The position numbers and the translations under genes are program-made. This document shows positions 9,379 through 19,859 of a stretch of 64,000 nucleotides of DNA, in pieces. Within the stretch, counting starts at the first letter, position 1, and each line of letters opens with the position of its first letter. The stretch lies in the NCBI RefSeq assembly GCF_011764425.1, contig NZ_BLPF01000004.1:310001-374000 (forward strand). Reading direction: 5' to 3'. This stretch comes from Phytohabitans houttuyneae. GTDB taxonomy: Bacteria > Actinomycetota > Actinomycetes > Mycobacteriales > Micromonosporaceae. The notes under the pieces were generated by a model. The model saw nothing but the letters and a program-made list of their open reading frames with translations. It did not search any database and was not told the DNA's origin.

Positions 9379-12300
9379 GTGGCTCCTCGCATCCCTTCGA
9401 CGACATTGGCGATCGGCCAGTTCGTGGAACATGCTTGCGTGCCTGGGACCGCCCAGGTTGGGGAGCGCGTCGGCGGCCGGGTACGGGTCGACGCGTTCGA
9501 GTCGGTGGCTTCGTCGGTCGCCGCGTCGTGGTGGGTGCCGGCCGAGGAGTGTCAGCCGGTGCGCCTGCTAGAACAAACGCGGGTGTACTGGCACGATCCC
9601 GACACCGGCCGCTGGTCGGCCGGACGGGTGATCGGCGGCGGTCCGGATCTGTACTTCGTGCGCATCCCGAACCGTGACCGCGACTTCCAGGTGCCGCAGG
9701 AGGACCTGCGGGTGCGGTGGGATCGCCCGATCCAGTCTCCGGTGGAGGTCCTGACTGCAGGCGCTCACGAGTCGCCTTACTTCCGGGATGCACGGTTGCC
9801 CATGCTCGGTAGCCTCGTGGCACAGCGGGCAGCTTGCGCCAGCTTACCGGCATTTCTCTCCGCAGGCGTCGAGATCTACATGCACCAGGTTCAGGCGGCC
9901 CTGACCGTGCTCAGCGACCCGGTCCAGCGGTACCTGCTGGCCGACGAGGTAGGACTCGGCAAAACCATCGAAGCTGGCCTGATCATTCGACAGCGTCTGC
10001 TCGACCAGCCTGCGTCTCGGATCCTCGTCGTCGCGCCCGACGTGCTGCGCCGGCAGTGGCAGGCCGAATTGAAGACCAAGTTCTACATCGACGACTTTCC
10101 GGCCGCCACCGTGCGGATCACCAGCCATGAAACCCCCGACCGGTGGACGGAATACCACGGCTTCGACCTCGTCATCGTGGACGAGGCACACCGCCTATGC
10201 CGCACCGACGACCCGAACCAGAGCCCATACCGCGACATGACGCTACTGGCCCACTCGACGCCGCGGCTGCTGCTGTTGTCGGCCACCCCGACCACCGCCC
10301 GCCCCGAAACGCACCTTGCCCTGCTACACCTGCTTGACCCCGACCTCTACCGATGGCAGGACCGTGCCCAGTTCACCACCCGGTTTGAGGATCGCAGAAC
10401 GCTGGCGAGGGCCGTCCATAGTCTCGATGCGGACTTCGAACCACTGATACCCAGCGCCATCGACGAGATCGCGGCACTGATCCCGGAAGACACTGCCTTC
10501 AGGCGGCTCGCTGACGACGTGACTGGACTGCTCACAGCCGATGGGGACCTGCAGGATGAGACCCTCCGAGCCGTGCTGCGCGTGCGGGTGGATGGCCTTC
10601 GTGCGCACATCAGCGAGACCTACCGGCTACACCGCCGCGTCATCCGGCACCGCCGCCACAACGTCCTCGCCGCCAGCGCCGACACCGAGGCGCTACCGTT
10701 CGAAGTCACCGGACGTCGCCGACCGGACCCTATCGCCATGCCAGCCGGGCGCGCCATGCGTGCTTGTGACGTCCTGCTGTGGTGGCAACAGCAGGTGAGC
10801 CACTGGCTGCTGGATCAGGGCGCAGAGCAGTACGCCAGCGCCTACGGCCGGATCCTGGCCGTCCTGTCCTCGCGCGTTGACGACCTGAGCCAGGACCTGC
10901 ACGATGCGCTGCGCTGGCGGGTGCACCGCGACGAGGCCGCCGCCACCCGCGCCGGCCTCACTGCCGACGAGCGTTACCTCCTCGCCTCGCCCGTAATCCT
11001 GGCAGCGGACGAACTCGCTCTCGACAAGCTCGCCGACGACCGCAGCGAAACCGAGTTCGACCCGCGCCCGCTGACGCGTGCGGCGGCCCAACACCTGCGA
11101 ACAGTGATCTTCTGCGGCGCCGGTAGCCTCGCGAGCCGACTCGCGAGCTGCTTCAACGGCCGGGCCAGCCTCAACATCCACGAGCATTCTCAATCGCGCA
11201 GCGCAGTAGACAACGCCGCCGCCGTCGACCAGTGGCGCGCACACGGCGGCGTCCTCGTGGCCGACGATAGCGCCGAGGACGGGGTGAACTTGCAGGACGC
11301 GGACGCCGTCATCCACGTAAGGCTGCCCTGGTCACCGAACCGGTGCGAGCAGCGACTCGGCCGGGTCGACCGGTTCGCCGGGGTCTTCGGCGCGGTGCGG
11401 CAGCCGGCACCGCAGTTCGTAGTGCAGGTCGGAGTCGACGACCAAGACTTCACGGCGGGCTGGTCCACGCTGCTCACCCACTCCATCGGGATCTTCGACG
11501 ACTCGGTCTCCGCCCTACAGGAAGCCTTGGACGGGGTCGCCGAGTCGATTTGGGAAGCGGCCCTGTGCGATGGCCCTGCCGCTATGCTCCGCGCCGCAGG
11601 TAGCGTGACCGAGACCCTCACCCGTGAGCGGCGGGACATCGACGGTATGGACATGCTTGAGGCTGTGCACGAGGCTGCGCTCGGTCGCAGCGTTGCGGAG
11701 TCCACGAACGCCCTGGAAGCCGAATGGCGGCAACACGAGCGAGCGATGCGCGGCTACGCCGGCGACAACCCGGGCGGGCTACGCTTCCGCTGTCGGCCTC
11801 GCGTGGACGTCCAGCATGCTCTCCGGTTCGAGCGTGGTGCGCTACTGGTGTCCCCCCGGCTGCTGTCACTAAGCGGGCATGCTGTGCCCGCAGCGGCGAT
11901 GGAGGGAACCTTCAACCGCAACACGGCGCTTCGCCACCCTGAGCTTCGACTCCTGCGGTTGGGTAACCCGTTCGTCGACGTGCTGGCCCGCGTGGTCACC
12001 GTTGACGACCGTGGGCAGGCAACCGCGTACTGGCGGCGCGGGTATCGCAGTGACGCCCCGCAGCCACACTTCGGCCTGGACTTCCTGGTCGAGGCCGACA
12101 TCGATCCGGCGCTAGAGACAGTTGCGGACCGAGCCGATGCCCAGCGGGCACTGCGCCGGCAGGCCGACGTGATTTTCCCGCCGTTCCTGCAGCGCGTCTG
12201 GTTGCCGGCAGGTAGCGAGGTCGCCATCGTGGACGGACCGTTGCTGGGGTGGCTCGACGCCCGCTACAGCCCTGAGCGCGGAGACGTCAACCTCAGCGAC

Positions 12301-12645
12301 GCCCGAGTCAACGCCCTGTGGGAATGCTTCGGCGGCCCCGAGGCGTTCGCCGCCGCCGCTCGGCAAGCCGAACAGCACGGACGGATCGAACTGAGCCGCT
12401 CGGCAGACCTGCTCGCGCGCGGGCAGCAGGCGCGGGCGGAGGCAGAGCGGGCTCTGGCGATTCGGCAGGCGCAAGCCCGGGCCAGGCAAAGAGCGGGCCA
12501 CCTACTGTCCGATACCGAGAGTTATCTCGACGATGTCAATGCGACCGCCGCGCTGGTCGCCGGGCTTGGTCGGCCCCGGATGCGGCTGATGGCGGTCACT
12601 TGTCTCGTCGGTGGCAGATTGCCGTCGGAGCCGCCGAGTGTCTGA
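9379..12645 (+). CDS. dpdE: DpdE, SNF2-type helicase
   Basis: This is the SNF2/RapA-like ATPase of the dpd restriction side. Walker A LADEVGLGKT lies near residue 190, the DEAH box (VIVDEAHRL) near 266, and SATP soon after. The C-terminal helicase half has DGVNLQDADAVIHVRLPW and the Q-R-GRVDR motif near 640-670, and the C-terminal tail is rich in Arg and Ala. From GTG 9379 the protein has 1088 aa. An upstream GTG at 9340 or the frame's first codon at 9292 are alternatives, but the conserved region begins only after 9379. In Salmonella, dpdE was among the genes linked to a restriction-like phenotype. Confidence 0.88.
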   Translation: MAPRIPSTTLAIGQFVEHACVPGTAQVGERVGGRVRVDAFESVASSVAASWWVPAEECQPVRLLEQTRVYWHDPDTGRWSAGRVIGGGPDLYFVRIPNRDRDFQVPQEDLRVRWDRPIQSPVEVLTAGAHESPYFRDARLPMLGSLVAQRAACASLPAFLSAGVEIYMHQVQAALTVLSDPVQRYLLADEVGLGKTIEAGLIIRQRLLDQPASRILVVAPDVLRRQWQAELKTKFYIDDFPAATVRITSHETPDRWTEYHGFDLVIVDEAHRLCRTDDPNQSPYRDMTLLAHSTPRLLLLSATPTTARPETHLALLHLLDPDLYRWQDRAQFTTRFEDRRTLARAVHSLDADFEPLIPSAIDEIAALIPEDTAFRRLADDVTGLLTADGDLQDETLRAVLRVRVDGLRAHISETYRLHRRVIRHRRHNVLAASADTEALPFEVTGRRRPDPIAMPAGRAMRACDVLLWWQQQVSHWLLDQGAEQYASAYGRILAVLSSRVDDLSQDLHDALRWRVHRDEAAATRAGLTADERYLLASPVILAADELALDKLADDRSETEFDPRPLTRAAAQHLRTVIFCGAGSLASRLASCFNGRASLNIHEHSQSRSAVDNAAAVDQWRAHGGVLVADDSAEDGVNLQDADAVIHVRLPWSPNRCEQRLGRVDRFAGVFGAVRQPAPQFVVQVGVDDQDFTAGWSTLLTHSIGIFDDSVSALQEALDGVAESIWEAALCDGPAAMLRAAGSVTETLTRERRDIDGMDMLEAVHEAALGRSVAESTNALEAEWRQHERAMRGYAGDNPGGLRFRCRPRVDVQHALRFERGALLVSPRLLSLSGHAVPAAAMEGTFNRNTALRHPELRLLRLGNPFVDVLARVVTVDDRGQATAYWRRGYRSDAPQPHFGLDFLVEADIDPALETVADRADAQRALRRQADVIFPPFLQRVWLPAGSEVAIVDGPLLGWLDARYSPERGDVNLSDARVNALWECFGGPEAFAAAARQAEQHGRIELSRSADLLARGQQARAEAERALAIRQAQARARQRAGHLLSDTESYLDDVNATAALVAGLGRPRMRLMAVTCLVGGRLPSEPPSV

Positions 12646-15220
12646 CGCCTGGGCCGACGCGCAAGCATTGTGGTCGCTGTGGCCCGACGCTGATGCCGCC
12701 AACTCCACGGATGGCACGGTTATCCGGCTCCGCGACGCCCTGAGCGGTCTGGCCAGCGGTGAGACGGGTTGGCGTGACGCGGCGACCCTTACCCGCCAGA
12801 TCCTGCTGGAGCAGCAGGCACGCCGCCACGGCATTTGGCCCCTGGAGGTCCCCACCGGCCCGCCGTTGCCCAGTCGAGAACAGTGGGAGCAGGCTGGCTG
12901 CCAGGCGTTGACCACACCGTCCGGGCTGTCGCTGACCGCCCAGGCATGGCATCCGCGCACTCCATCGGCGGAAGTGAACCGGGCCGTCGATCAGGAGATG
13001 ACCGAGGTCTACGCCGGACAAGCAGCCACGCCGCCGTCGCATCCCGCCGATCCCTTCTGGACGCGAACCCTCGGCCCGCGCTACCAGCACTACACCTCCG
13101 TTGGACAACGCGAAGCAGCGCGCTCCATCGTGACGGCGTCACCGGGCAGTTGCCTCATCGTTTGCCTGCCCACTGGACAGGGCAAGACCGAGCTGGCCTG
13201 GGTGGCAGCGCTACCCGCGACACGCCAGCGTGGTGTGGCCGTCATCGTCGTGCCCACCGTCGTGCTAGCCATGGACATGGAGCGCCGACTCCGCGGATTG
13301 CTGGCCGAACGCAGTGAGCAGGCCAGCCCCAGTGGACACTACGCCTACACCGGTGGCCTCGCCGACGACGTCAAGCAGGCCATCCGCCGAGACATCCGAC
13401 AGGGCCGCCAGCGAGTTGTCATCGCAGCACCCGAGGCATTGCTGGGTGGCCTCAACTCCGCCCTTGAAACCGCAGCGCGTCAAGGCCATCTCACTCACCT
13501 CATCATCGACGAGGCACACCTTGTCGAACAGTGGGGCAACGAATTCCGCCCCGAGTTCCAGGCCATCGCCGGACAACGCCGCACCTGGATCACACTCGCG
13601 CCGCCGGGGCGCGCGCCGGTCACCCTGGCCATGAGCGCCACCTTGACCCGCCAGCAGATCCACACTCTCCAGCACCTATTCGGTACAGCAGGAGAAAGCG
13701 AACTGGTATGGGCCGCTCAGACCCGGCGCGAGCCCAGCTACTTCATCGACGAGTACGAGACGGAAGCCGCTCGCAACGCAGCAGTCCTGCAAGCCGTCAG
13801 CGCCTTGCCCCGACCGATGATCCTCTACACCACACGTAGGCGGGACGCGCAGGCATGGGCACAGCGGCTGCGCGATGCCGGCTTCCGCCGCCTGGTCGTA
13901 GTCACCGGCGACCTCGATGACACCGCGCGCCGCGACGCCGTGATGGGTTGGCGTGGCGAAGACGCCGACGGCCGCCTAGCGCGCACCCGCTACGACATCG
14001 TCGTGGGCACGTCTGCCTTTGGACTCGGGCTGGACATGGCCAACGTCCGCACCGTTATCCACGCCTGCGTACCGGAAACCCTCGACCGCTACTACCAGGA
14101 AGTCGGCCGCGGCGGCCGAGACCGCCGCCCCGCGATCGCCTACCTCGCCAGCGCACCCACCGACTACCCGCTCGCCACCAGAATCAACCGAGAGGTGGTG
14201 ATCAGCGCAGACAAAGGGTGGGACCGGTGGGGCAGCATGCGCCGATCGGCGAACAACCTGGGCCACGGCACCTACGACATCAACCTCGACACCCTACCGA
14301 CCTACATTCCGGAGGAGTCCGGCCACAACCGCCAATGGAATGTGCGCACACTCAACCTGATGGTGCAGGCCAGGTTGATCGCTCTAGAAACGCCGCAACC
14401 CCCGACGCGGCAGCCCGAAGAACCCGAGGAACAGTGGCAGCGGCGGCTCGACGAATACCACGAGCGCTCAGACGACCGCGTCATCGCGCATGTGCACGAC
14501 GGGCGCACCAACGACCACGCCTTCTGGCACCAGACCTTTGAGACGCAACGGCGGCTCGTGACAACAGAACAGACGGCGGCGTTGGCCTACCTACGTCGGG
14601 TGATCAAGGGCGACCAGTGCGTCGGTGAGATCCTTGCCGACTACTACCGGTTATCGTGGCGTGGCGGCACCCTCCTCACCACCATCAACTGTCGGGGCTG
14701 CCCGGCGTGCCGACGGCGCATGCCCTCGCGAAACGCTGGCGGCAACTACCGCAGTGCCAGCGAGCCACTGCCGGGCATGGCGTGCTGGCCGAACCAGCCC
14801 GACCCTCTCAAACACCTTCGGGGCTCGAGCAGTTGGATGAGCCTGTGGTGGCGCGACGCCGCCATTCGCGAGGACCTTCTGCCGCAGTTGCTGACACAAC
14901 TCGCCCGCCGCGGCATGTCGGTGATCGTCGGACCCGGCGCAAGCACGGAGCTGACCGTGGAGGTACAACGCGGTGCTTGGCCGATGCCCGTCATCGTGGA
15001 CAGCGACGTCAGTTTGGTCGACGGCTATGGCGGACCGCTGATCTGGGTCAGTGACGGGCGACCAAGCCTTCCGCAGGAAGTCCAGGCCCGGTTATCGGCC
15101 CGAGCGCCGACGTATCTCGTGCACCCGCGCGAGCTGCCGGATCCCGAACGTCCCCACCTGCGGCTGTGTCAAACCTGCGACGTGTCCCTGCCGATCACGA
15201 CCGTAATCGGAGCGCTGTAA
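12638..15220 (+). CDS. dpdF: DpdF, RecQ-like DEAD/DEAH helicase
   Basis: This 860-aa superfamily 2 helicase has Walker A CLPTGQGKTELAW near residue 176, DEAH (LIIDEAHLVEQWG) near 288, SATL near 333, and a RecQ-like motif VI (YYQEVGRGGRD) near 485. Cysteine pairs NCRGCPAC (about 685) and LCQTC near the C-terminus suggest zinc binding. GTG 12638 was chosen: it overlaps the dpdE stop by 8 nt and follows CGGAG, whereas the longer open frame from 12611 lies inside dpdE. It acts with DpdE and DpdJ on the restriction side by analogy with the Salmonella system; its substrate is not evident. Confidence 0.87.
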   Translation: MSDAWADAQALWSLWPDADAANSTDGTVIRLRDALSGLASGETGWRDAATLTRQILLEQQARRHGIWPLEVPTGPPLPSREQWEQAGCQALTTPSGLSLTAQAWHPRTPSAEVNRAVDQEMTEVYAGQAATPPSHPADPFWTRTLGPRYQHYTSVGQREAARSIVTASPGSCLIVCLPTGQGKTELAWVAALPATRQRGVAVIVVPTVVLAMDMERRLRGLLAERSEQASPSGHYAYTGGLADDVKQAIRRDIRQGRQRVVIAAPEALLGGLNSALETAARQGHLTHLIIDEAHLVEQWGNEFRPEFQAIAGQRRTWITLAPPGRAPVTLAMSATLTRQQIHTLQHLFGTAGESELVWAAQTRREPSYFIDEYETEAARNAAVLQAVSALPRPMILYTTRRRDAQAWAQRLRDAGFRRLVVVTGDLDDTARRDAVMGWRGEDADGRLARTRYDIVVGTSAFGLGLDMANVRTVIHACVPETLDRYYQEVGRGGRDRRPAIAYLASAPTDYPLATRINREVVISADKGWDRWGSMRRSANNLGHGTYDINLDTLPTYIPEESGHNRQWNVRTLNLMVQARLIALETPQPPTRQPEEPEEQWQRRLDEYHERSDDRVIAHVHDGRTNDHAFWHQTFETQRRLVTTEQTAALAYLRRVIKGDQCVGEILADYYRLSWRGGTLLTTINCRGCPACRRRMPSRNAGGNYRSASEPLPGMACWPNQPDPLKHLRGSSSWMSLWWRDAAIREDLLPQLLTQLARRGMSVIVGPGASTELTVEVQRGAWPMPVIVDSDVSLVDGYGGPLIWVSDGRPSLPQEVQARLSARAPTYLVHPRELPDPERPHLRLCQTCDVSLPITTVIGAL

Positions 15221-16127
15221 ATGCCGCTGCTCAACGATCCGGCTTCCTTTCCCACCGCTATGTGGATCGTCACCCGGTACCTCCTGGGCCGCCCTGGACG
15301 ACGGTTGAACCGTCAGACCCTCAAAGCCACGGTAAGCCCGGCCAGCCTGCTCCCTCCAGGCAAGCACGACAACGACACGACCTTCGACTACGCCGTGAAG
15401 ACCCTCATCGACCTCGGTATCGTCGCCGAAGACGGGGAGCAGTTCGCGCTCACCGACGTGGCGAAGAGCCTCAAGCCAGATGATGTAGCCGCTTTCGACG
15501 ATCTTCTACGCCGGCAGGCGCTGGCCCCCATTCGGAACGAGAACATCGCAGACAGCGCCAACCAAACGGGCCCCAAAGATCTCGTCCGAGCGCTGTCATG
15601 GTTCCTCACCCTGGATCCGTATACGGCAAAGAGCCACGACGACATCGTTCAAGAGCAACGTGGAGCGTTCACCGAGAACCTTGGCACCCCCTCGTCAACG
15701 ACTTCCGATGGAATCGGTTCACGTACTGGGCCCCCGCACTGGGCTTCGTTGCACCACCGCTCATCCCACCCGAAGGGACGAGAAGTCAAACGCTAGCCCC
15801 GACTGCACGACCGCAGTGCGGCGAACAATGCAAGCCAAATGGTCGCCCGGCACGCGCCTACCCGCACGTGACGCGGTCGCCGCCGTCATCGACGAGTTGC
15901 CCGTCCTGCCGGGCGGGCGCTACAGCGTGGCACTCGGCCTGGAAGCCGACGCTCCCGACGTGTCCGCGACACTATCCTTTGCGCTGCTCTGCGCCGACGA
16001 GTACGGATGGCTGCAACTGCATCGCCGCTCCGACGCTGACGACGAAGTCCTGCTCGTCGACCCCGACCAAGCAAACGGGACCCGGCGGGTGACGCACCTA
16101 GACATCCTGGAGCCCATCGATGAGTGA
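15221..16127 (+). CDS. dpdG: DpdG, interrupted by two -1 frameshifts
   Basis: The ATG at 15221 follows the dpdF stop directly. The N-terminal ~155 residues look like a winged-helix protein (a TRYLLGRPGRRLNRQTL helix, a DYAVKTLIDLGIVAEDG wing). The frame breaks at CCCCC 15687-15691; the -1 frame then gives VNDFRWNRFTYWAPALGF. A second break near GGG 15776-15778 leads to a third frame with ARDAVAAVIDELPVLPGGRY up to the stop at 16127, which overlaps the dpdH ATG by 8 nt. The joined protein has about 300 aa and matches the position of dpdG. Both breaks are single missing G/C bases. No catalytic motif is apparent. Confidence 0.72.
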
Positions 16128-19100
16128 CTTCCGGCAGTATTTGTGCTGGTCCCCCCTCACCGCAGGGCACACCATCAACACCGAGGCGGTTTCACCGTCT
16201 CGGGCCGTCTTCTTCGCCACCCACGCACCACTGCGTATCCGGCGGCGCCACCCCGAGGGCCGCGCCGACGCCCGCACTACCGAGGTCACCGAAGAAGAGG
16301 TTTGCAGCGACTTCTTGAACCGGCCGACCGCCAACGGAGTCCTGTTCATGCCAGTTGTGGGCGAGTCGGGCGCCGGCAAGTCTCACCTGGTGCGATGGGT
16401 CCATGAGAAGACGCCTGAAACCCCCACACGATCTATCGTCTACTTGCCCAAGACCAGCACCAGCCTCCGCGCCGTCGTCCGGACCTTGCTCGATAAACCC
16501 GACATCGACAGCCCCGAAATTGCTCGGCTGCGCGCCGACGTGGATCGGATGAGCACCGAACTGGACCAAGCCGCCCTCGAACGCCGGCTGATTAACGAAC
16601 TCTCTGAAGCAGTGAGCACTGCGGAACCCAAACCAGGCCATGCCAGGATGCTTGCAGGACCTAATCGGCTTGCCGCCGTGCTGCTCGATCCCTACATTCG
16701 TGACTACCTGCTACAACCCGGCAAACTAATCCCACGCCTAGCCGCCGCGCTCCTGTCAGACCAGCACGACGGACTCAACGACCGGCCGTCCCACTTCACT
16801 ATCGATGATCTTCCCCTTGATGTGGCCGATATCAAGCTGGCCTCGGACAAGGCTCGCCAGGTGTTGGGACATTTATATGGAAAACCTGAGTTGCAACCCG
16901 TCGCGGCAGAGATCCTCACCGAACAGTTGCCGACGGCTGTCACTGGGGCATGGAACATTGGCGGTGGGCGCCTTCAGGAGGCGATGCTCGAAGTTAGGCG
17001 ACAGTACGCCCTCCAAGGCAAGGAACTGCTACTCCTCATCGAGGACTTTGTGGTCCTACAAGGCGTTCAACGGGACCTTCTCGACGCCCTTATCGAGGTT
17101 GGTATACGCGACGGCAAGACCGTGCTCGCCCCCGTACGCACGCTGATGGCCGTCACCCCGGGCTACTTCGACCGACTCGAGGAAACCGTCCTAACACGTG
17201 CAAAGGCAGCAACGCCCTACATCTACGATCTCGACGCTGTCTTCGATGTGTCAGAACGAGGAGAAGCGGAGGTTGCCGCCTTTGTGGGGCGCTACCTCAA
17301 CGCAGCCAGGGTGGGCCGCGAGCGGATCGAGGAGGTCGGCGTCGGGGCGGGTGCCGACGTTCCCAACCAATGCGACGATTGCCCGTACAAGCAGCCTTGT
17401 CATTCGACGTTTGGCGTCTCGACCGCTGGACACGGGCTATATCCGTTTAACTGGTCTGCGCTGCGGCGGGCAATACGCGCGCGGCCAGCACACAAGAGTC
17501 CAAAGTCTTTCAACCCTCGCGCCGTTATCGGTGAAGTCATTCGACCAGTACTTTTGGAACACGCCGAGTCGCTCGCGGCGGGAACGTTCCCAGATGCGAG
17601 ATTCCGCGAAGACTACCCTACCGCAACGGGATTGGGAGAAACATTCCTTTACGGCGCTGTCAAAACACAGATCGACGAACTTGATCCAACCGGTAGTGAG
17701 CGCCGGCAGACCCTCTTGGAGTTTTGGGGCGACGCTCCCAAGGAACTCGTCAATCTTCCACCCGACCTACATCACGCCTTCGGTATCAGCCTACTTGACC
17801 TCGCCGAGCGACCAGATCGGATCATCCGCGAACCGCAGCGTCCAGCCGCCGGCAGATCAGCTACCGAACCCGCGGCGGCCACGCATCCCTCGGGACTGGA
17901 TTCGCTGCCGCCTCGGGTGCGTAAAATGTGCGACGACCTAGAGAACTGGCAAGGCGGCGAAGGAAAGCTACTGCAAGGCACGGCGCTGGAGTTGCGAAGG
18001 ATCATCAAGCAGGCGGTGGTGAGCCAGTGCGCGTGGAATGAGCCGGTGATGGCTGAGCCACTGGCCGCACAACTGGATAAAGCGTGGCCATCACGCTCCA
18101 CAGTGGTGTCGATCAAGGATGCCGAGGGAGAAGGCATGGTCGGCACCACCGACGCACCGATCAAGTTCGACCGAAACGCGCGCAATGCCACCTTCTTTCA
18201 GCAACTACTCTTGGCTGCCAACGGCATGACCGTCGGGAACGCGGGTGCCATCCGGCGCCTGCACCGCATCGCGAGCCGGCATCAGCGAGACCTGCAGCGC
18301 GCCGTAGTCCGGGCCAGGTCATTCTCCGACGAGGATCTCGTCACCGCCATGCGCGCCTCTCTGCTAGGCGCTGTTCTCTCTGGCCGTGCATGGCCAGAGA
18401 TGGCAAGTCCTGAATTGCTTGACGCTGTCCTCGACGACGGCGCCTCGTGGAAACGCAGCGACGTGGACGGCTGCGTTGCGCCGTGGGTGGGGTTGTGGGA
18501 GGCCCACCGGGCTGCACGCCTCGAGCTCGTTGCGAGGCTCCGCGAGAGCGTTGGCTATCGCCGCGGTACCCGAGGAGACGTACGCGTGGTGGACGCGGCC
18601 CGGGTTGTGCCGTTGCTTGCTCGAGCGGCCGAGGAGTGGGTCTGGCGACCCGACCGGTTGCCGGAATGGGTAGCTAAGGAGGCCGTAGCCGGATTCGCCA
18701 AATTCGCCGGCCTCGTCGAGGCGCAGGCCGCGCGGCTACGCGAGGAGCTTGGTGACATCCGGCGCGGACTTCCCACTGGCGTTAGTGGCAGCGACACCAT
18801 GACCGCGGTCGAGCAGGCGCTTGACGACGGCCTTCGCGAAGGGCTCGGACCCGACGATCTCGCAGCCTTCCGCAACGTCGTTGAGGCCGCTCGTCGCTGC
18901 GACTGGCGTCGAATTGATCGACTCGAACGTCATTTGGGCCAAATCGAGTCGGAAGCCGATACAGATGCCCGGTACCGGGCCACGCTGAAGCTGGTGACAG
19001 CCTACAGAGGACACGATCTGGCAGTCATCCGTGAGTTCCTGACCGCAAGCGACACCTGGCTGACGCAACAACTTGCCACAGCCAAACAGCGGGCTGGCGG

Positions 19101-19176
19101 ATCTGGCGCGATCGCCGCCGTGCGGGTGCAGGAGTTCCTCCGTCGCTGGAGCGCCCTTGGTGGAGGTGTGCAGTGA
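16120..19176 (+). CDS. dpdH: DpdH, large P-loop ATPase
   Basis: The 1018-aa protein has an AAA/STAND-like P-loop: Walker A GESGAGKSHLVRW near residue 82 and a Walker B-like LLIEDF near 306. A four-residue Cys/His cluster (NQCDDCPYKQPCHSTFG, near 417-432) suggests a small zinc site. The C-terminal third is helical and charged. Its ATG overlaps the end of dpdG by 8 nt and the dpdI GTG overlaps its stop. It is named by ATPase type and by its place between dpdG and dpdI. In Salmonella, dpdH was not among the genes tied to restriction, so its job is unclear. Confidence 0.83.
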   Translation: MSDFRQYLCWSPLTAGHTINTEAVSPSRAVFFATHAPLRIRRRHPEGRADARTTEVTEEEVCSDFLNRPTANGVLFMPVVGESGAGKSHLVRWVHEKTPETPTRSIVYLPKTSTSLRAVVRTLLDKPDIDSPEIARLRADVDRMSTELDQAALERRLINELSEAVSTAEPKPGHARMLAGPNRLAAVLLDPYIRDYLLQPGKLIPRLAAALLSDQHDGLNDRPSHFTIDDLPLDVADIKLASDKARQVLGHLYGKPELQPVAAEILTEQLPTAVTGAWNIGGGRLQEAMLEVRRQYALQGKELLLLIEDFVVLQGVQRDLLDALIEVGIRDGKTVLAPVRTLMAVTPGYFDRLEETVLTRAKAATPYIYDLDAVFDVSERGEAEVAAFVGRYLNAARVGRERIEEVGVGAGADVPNQCDDCPYKQPCHSTFGVSTAGHGLYPFNWSALRRAIRARPAHKSPKSFNPRAVIGEVIRPVLLEHAESLAAGTFPDARFREDYPTATGLGETFLYGAVKTQIDELDPTGSERRQTLLEFWGDAPKELVNLPPDLHHAFGISLLDLAERPDRIIREPQRPAAGRSATEPAAATHPSGLDSLPPRVRKMCDDLENWQGGEGKLLQGTALELRRIIKQAVVSQCAWNEPVMAEPLAAQLDKAWPSRSTVVSIKDAEGEGMVGTTDAPIKFDRNARNATFFQQLLLAANGMTVGNAGAIRRLHRIASRHQRDLQRAVVRARSFSDEDLVTAMRASLLGAVLSGRAWPEMASPELLDAVLDDGASWKRSDVDGCVAPWVGLWEAHRAARLELVARLRESVGYRRGTRGDVRVVDAARVVPLLARAAEEWVWRPDRLPEWVAKEAVAGFAKFAGLVEAQAARLREELGDIRRGLPTGVSGSDTMTAVEQALDDGLREGLGPDDLAAFRNVVEAARRCDWRRIDRLERHLGQIESEADTDARYRATLKLVTAYRGHDLAVIREFLTASDTWLTQQLATAKQRAGGSGAIAAVRVQEFLRRWSALGGGVQ

Positions 19177-19859
19177 ACCCCGGATCGGTGTTGGACAAGG
19201 CCCGGGATTTGAGCGCCCAAGCGGAAAGACTCCGAGTTGGCGCAGCGGGGGAGGAGAACGCCAAACGGATCCTGACCAGGCTGGACGAACTTAACGCCCT
19301 CCTTGACGAGGTCGAAGCGGCATCGGGTGCATCGGATCGCCTTCGTGAACAGGCCGTGGACTTGCCTCCAGTTCGACTCGACCAAGGACGTGAGGCGCTC
19401 GAACGGTCGGCCGGGGACGCCGGGCTGCCCACCGTGCGAGCCCTCACAGCCGCAAAGGAGAAAATTGAGGCGGTCCGCCGCGACGTGCAGCTCAGCCTGT
19501 CGCAGGCGTGGTCACAATGGACTACCGCGCGAATGGCGGAACTAGCACTGCACCGCATGGTCATGCTTCCCCCCGTGGAGCGGCGCACGGAGGAAGCGCG
19601 GTTGGGTAGACTGAATAAGCTCAGCAAGGTCGGCAAGAACGATGTCCCCTCTCGCTCCGACGTGGTCGAGTTCGTCGCGGTCTACGCTGGGCTTAAGGAA
19701 GATCTTGATGCGCTCAAGGATCCGGCACCCGAACTGCAAACGCTGCTGACTCGCCTCGGGCAGCGGACGACGCTGGCCCACCTGTCGGACGACGACATCG
19801 CGCTGCTGCGTCGGTACGAGGTCGCCGATCAGATCGAAGTACAAAGGAGAAGTGGGTGA
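19173..19859 (+). CDS. dpdI: DpdI, small helical protein
   Basis: The 228-aa protein is almost entirely charged and helical, with coiled-coil character over the first ~125 residues (AKRILTRLDELNALLDEVEA, AAKEKIEAVRRDVQLSLSQ) and no membrane segment or catalytic motif. It starts at GTG 19173 in a GTGA overlap with dpdH and ends in another GTGA overlap with dpdJ. The two flanking overlaps imply stoichiometric co-expression with the DpdH ATPase and DpdJ helicase. The name rests on its position between dpdH and dpdJ. Salmonella dpdI was linked to the restriction-like phenotype. Confidence 0.72.
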   Translation: MNPGSVLDKARDLSAQAERLRVGAAGEENAKRILTRLDELNALLDEVEAASGASDRLREQAVDLPPVRLDQGREALERSAGDAGLPTVRALTAAKEKIEAVRRDVQLSLSQAWSQWTTARMAELALHRMVMLPPVERRTEEARLGRLNKLSKVGKNDVPSRSDVVEFVAVYAGLKEDLDALKDPAPELQTLLTRLGQRTTLAHLSDDDIALLRRYEVADQIEVQRRSG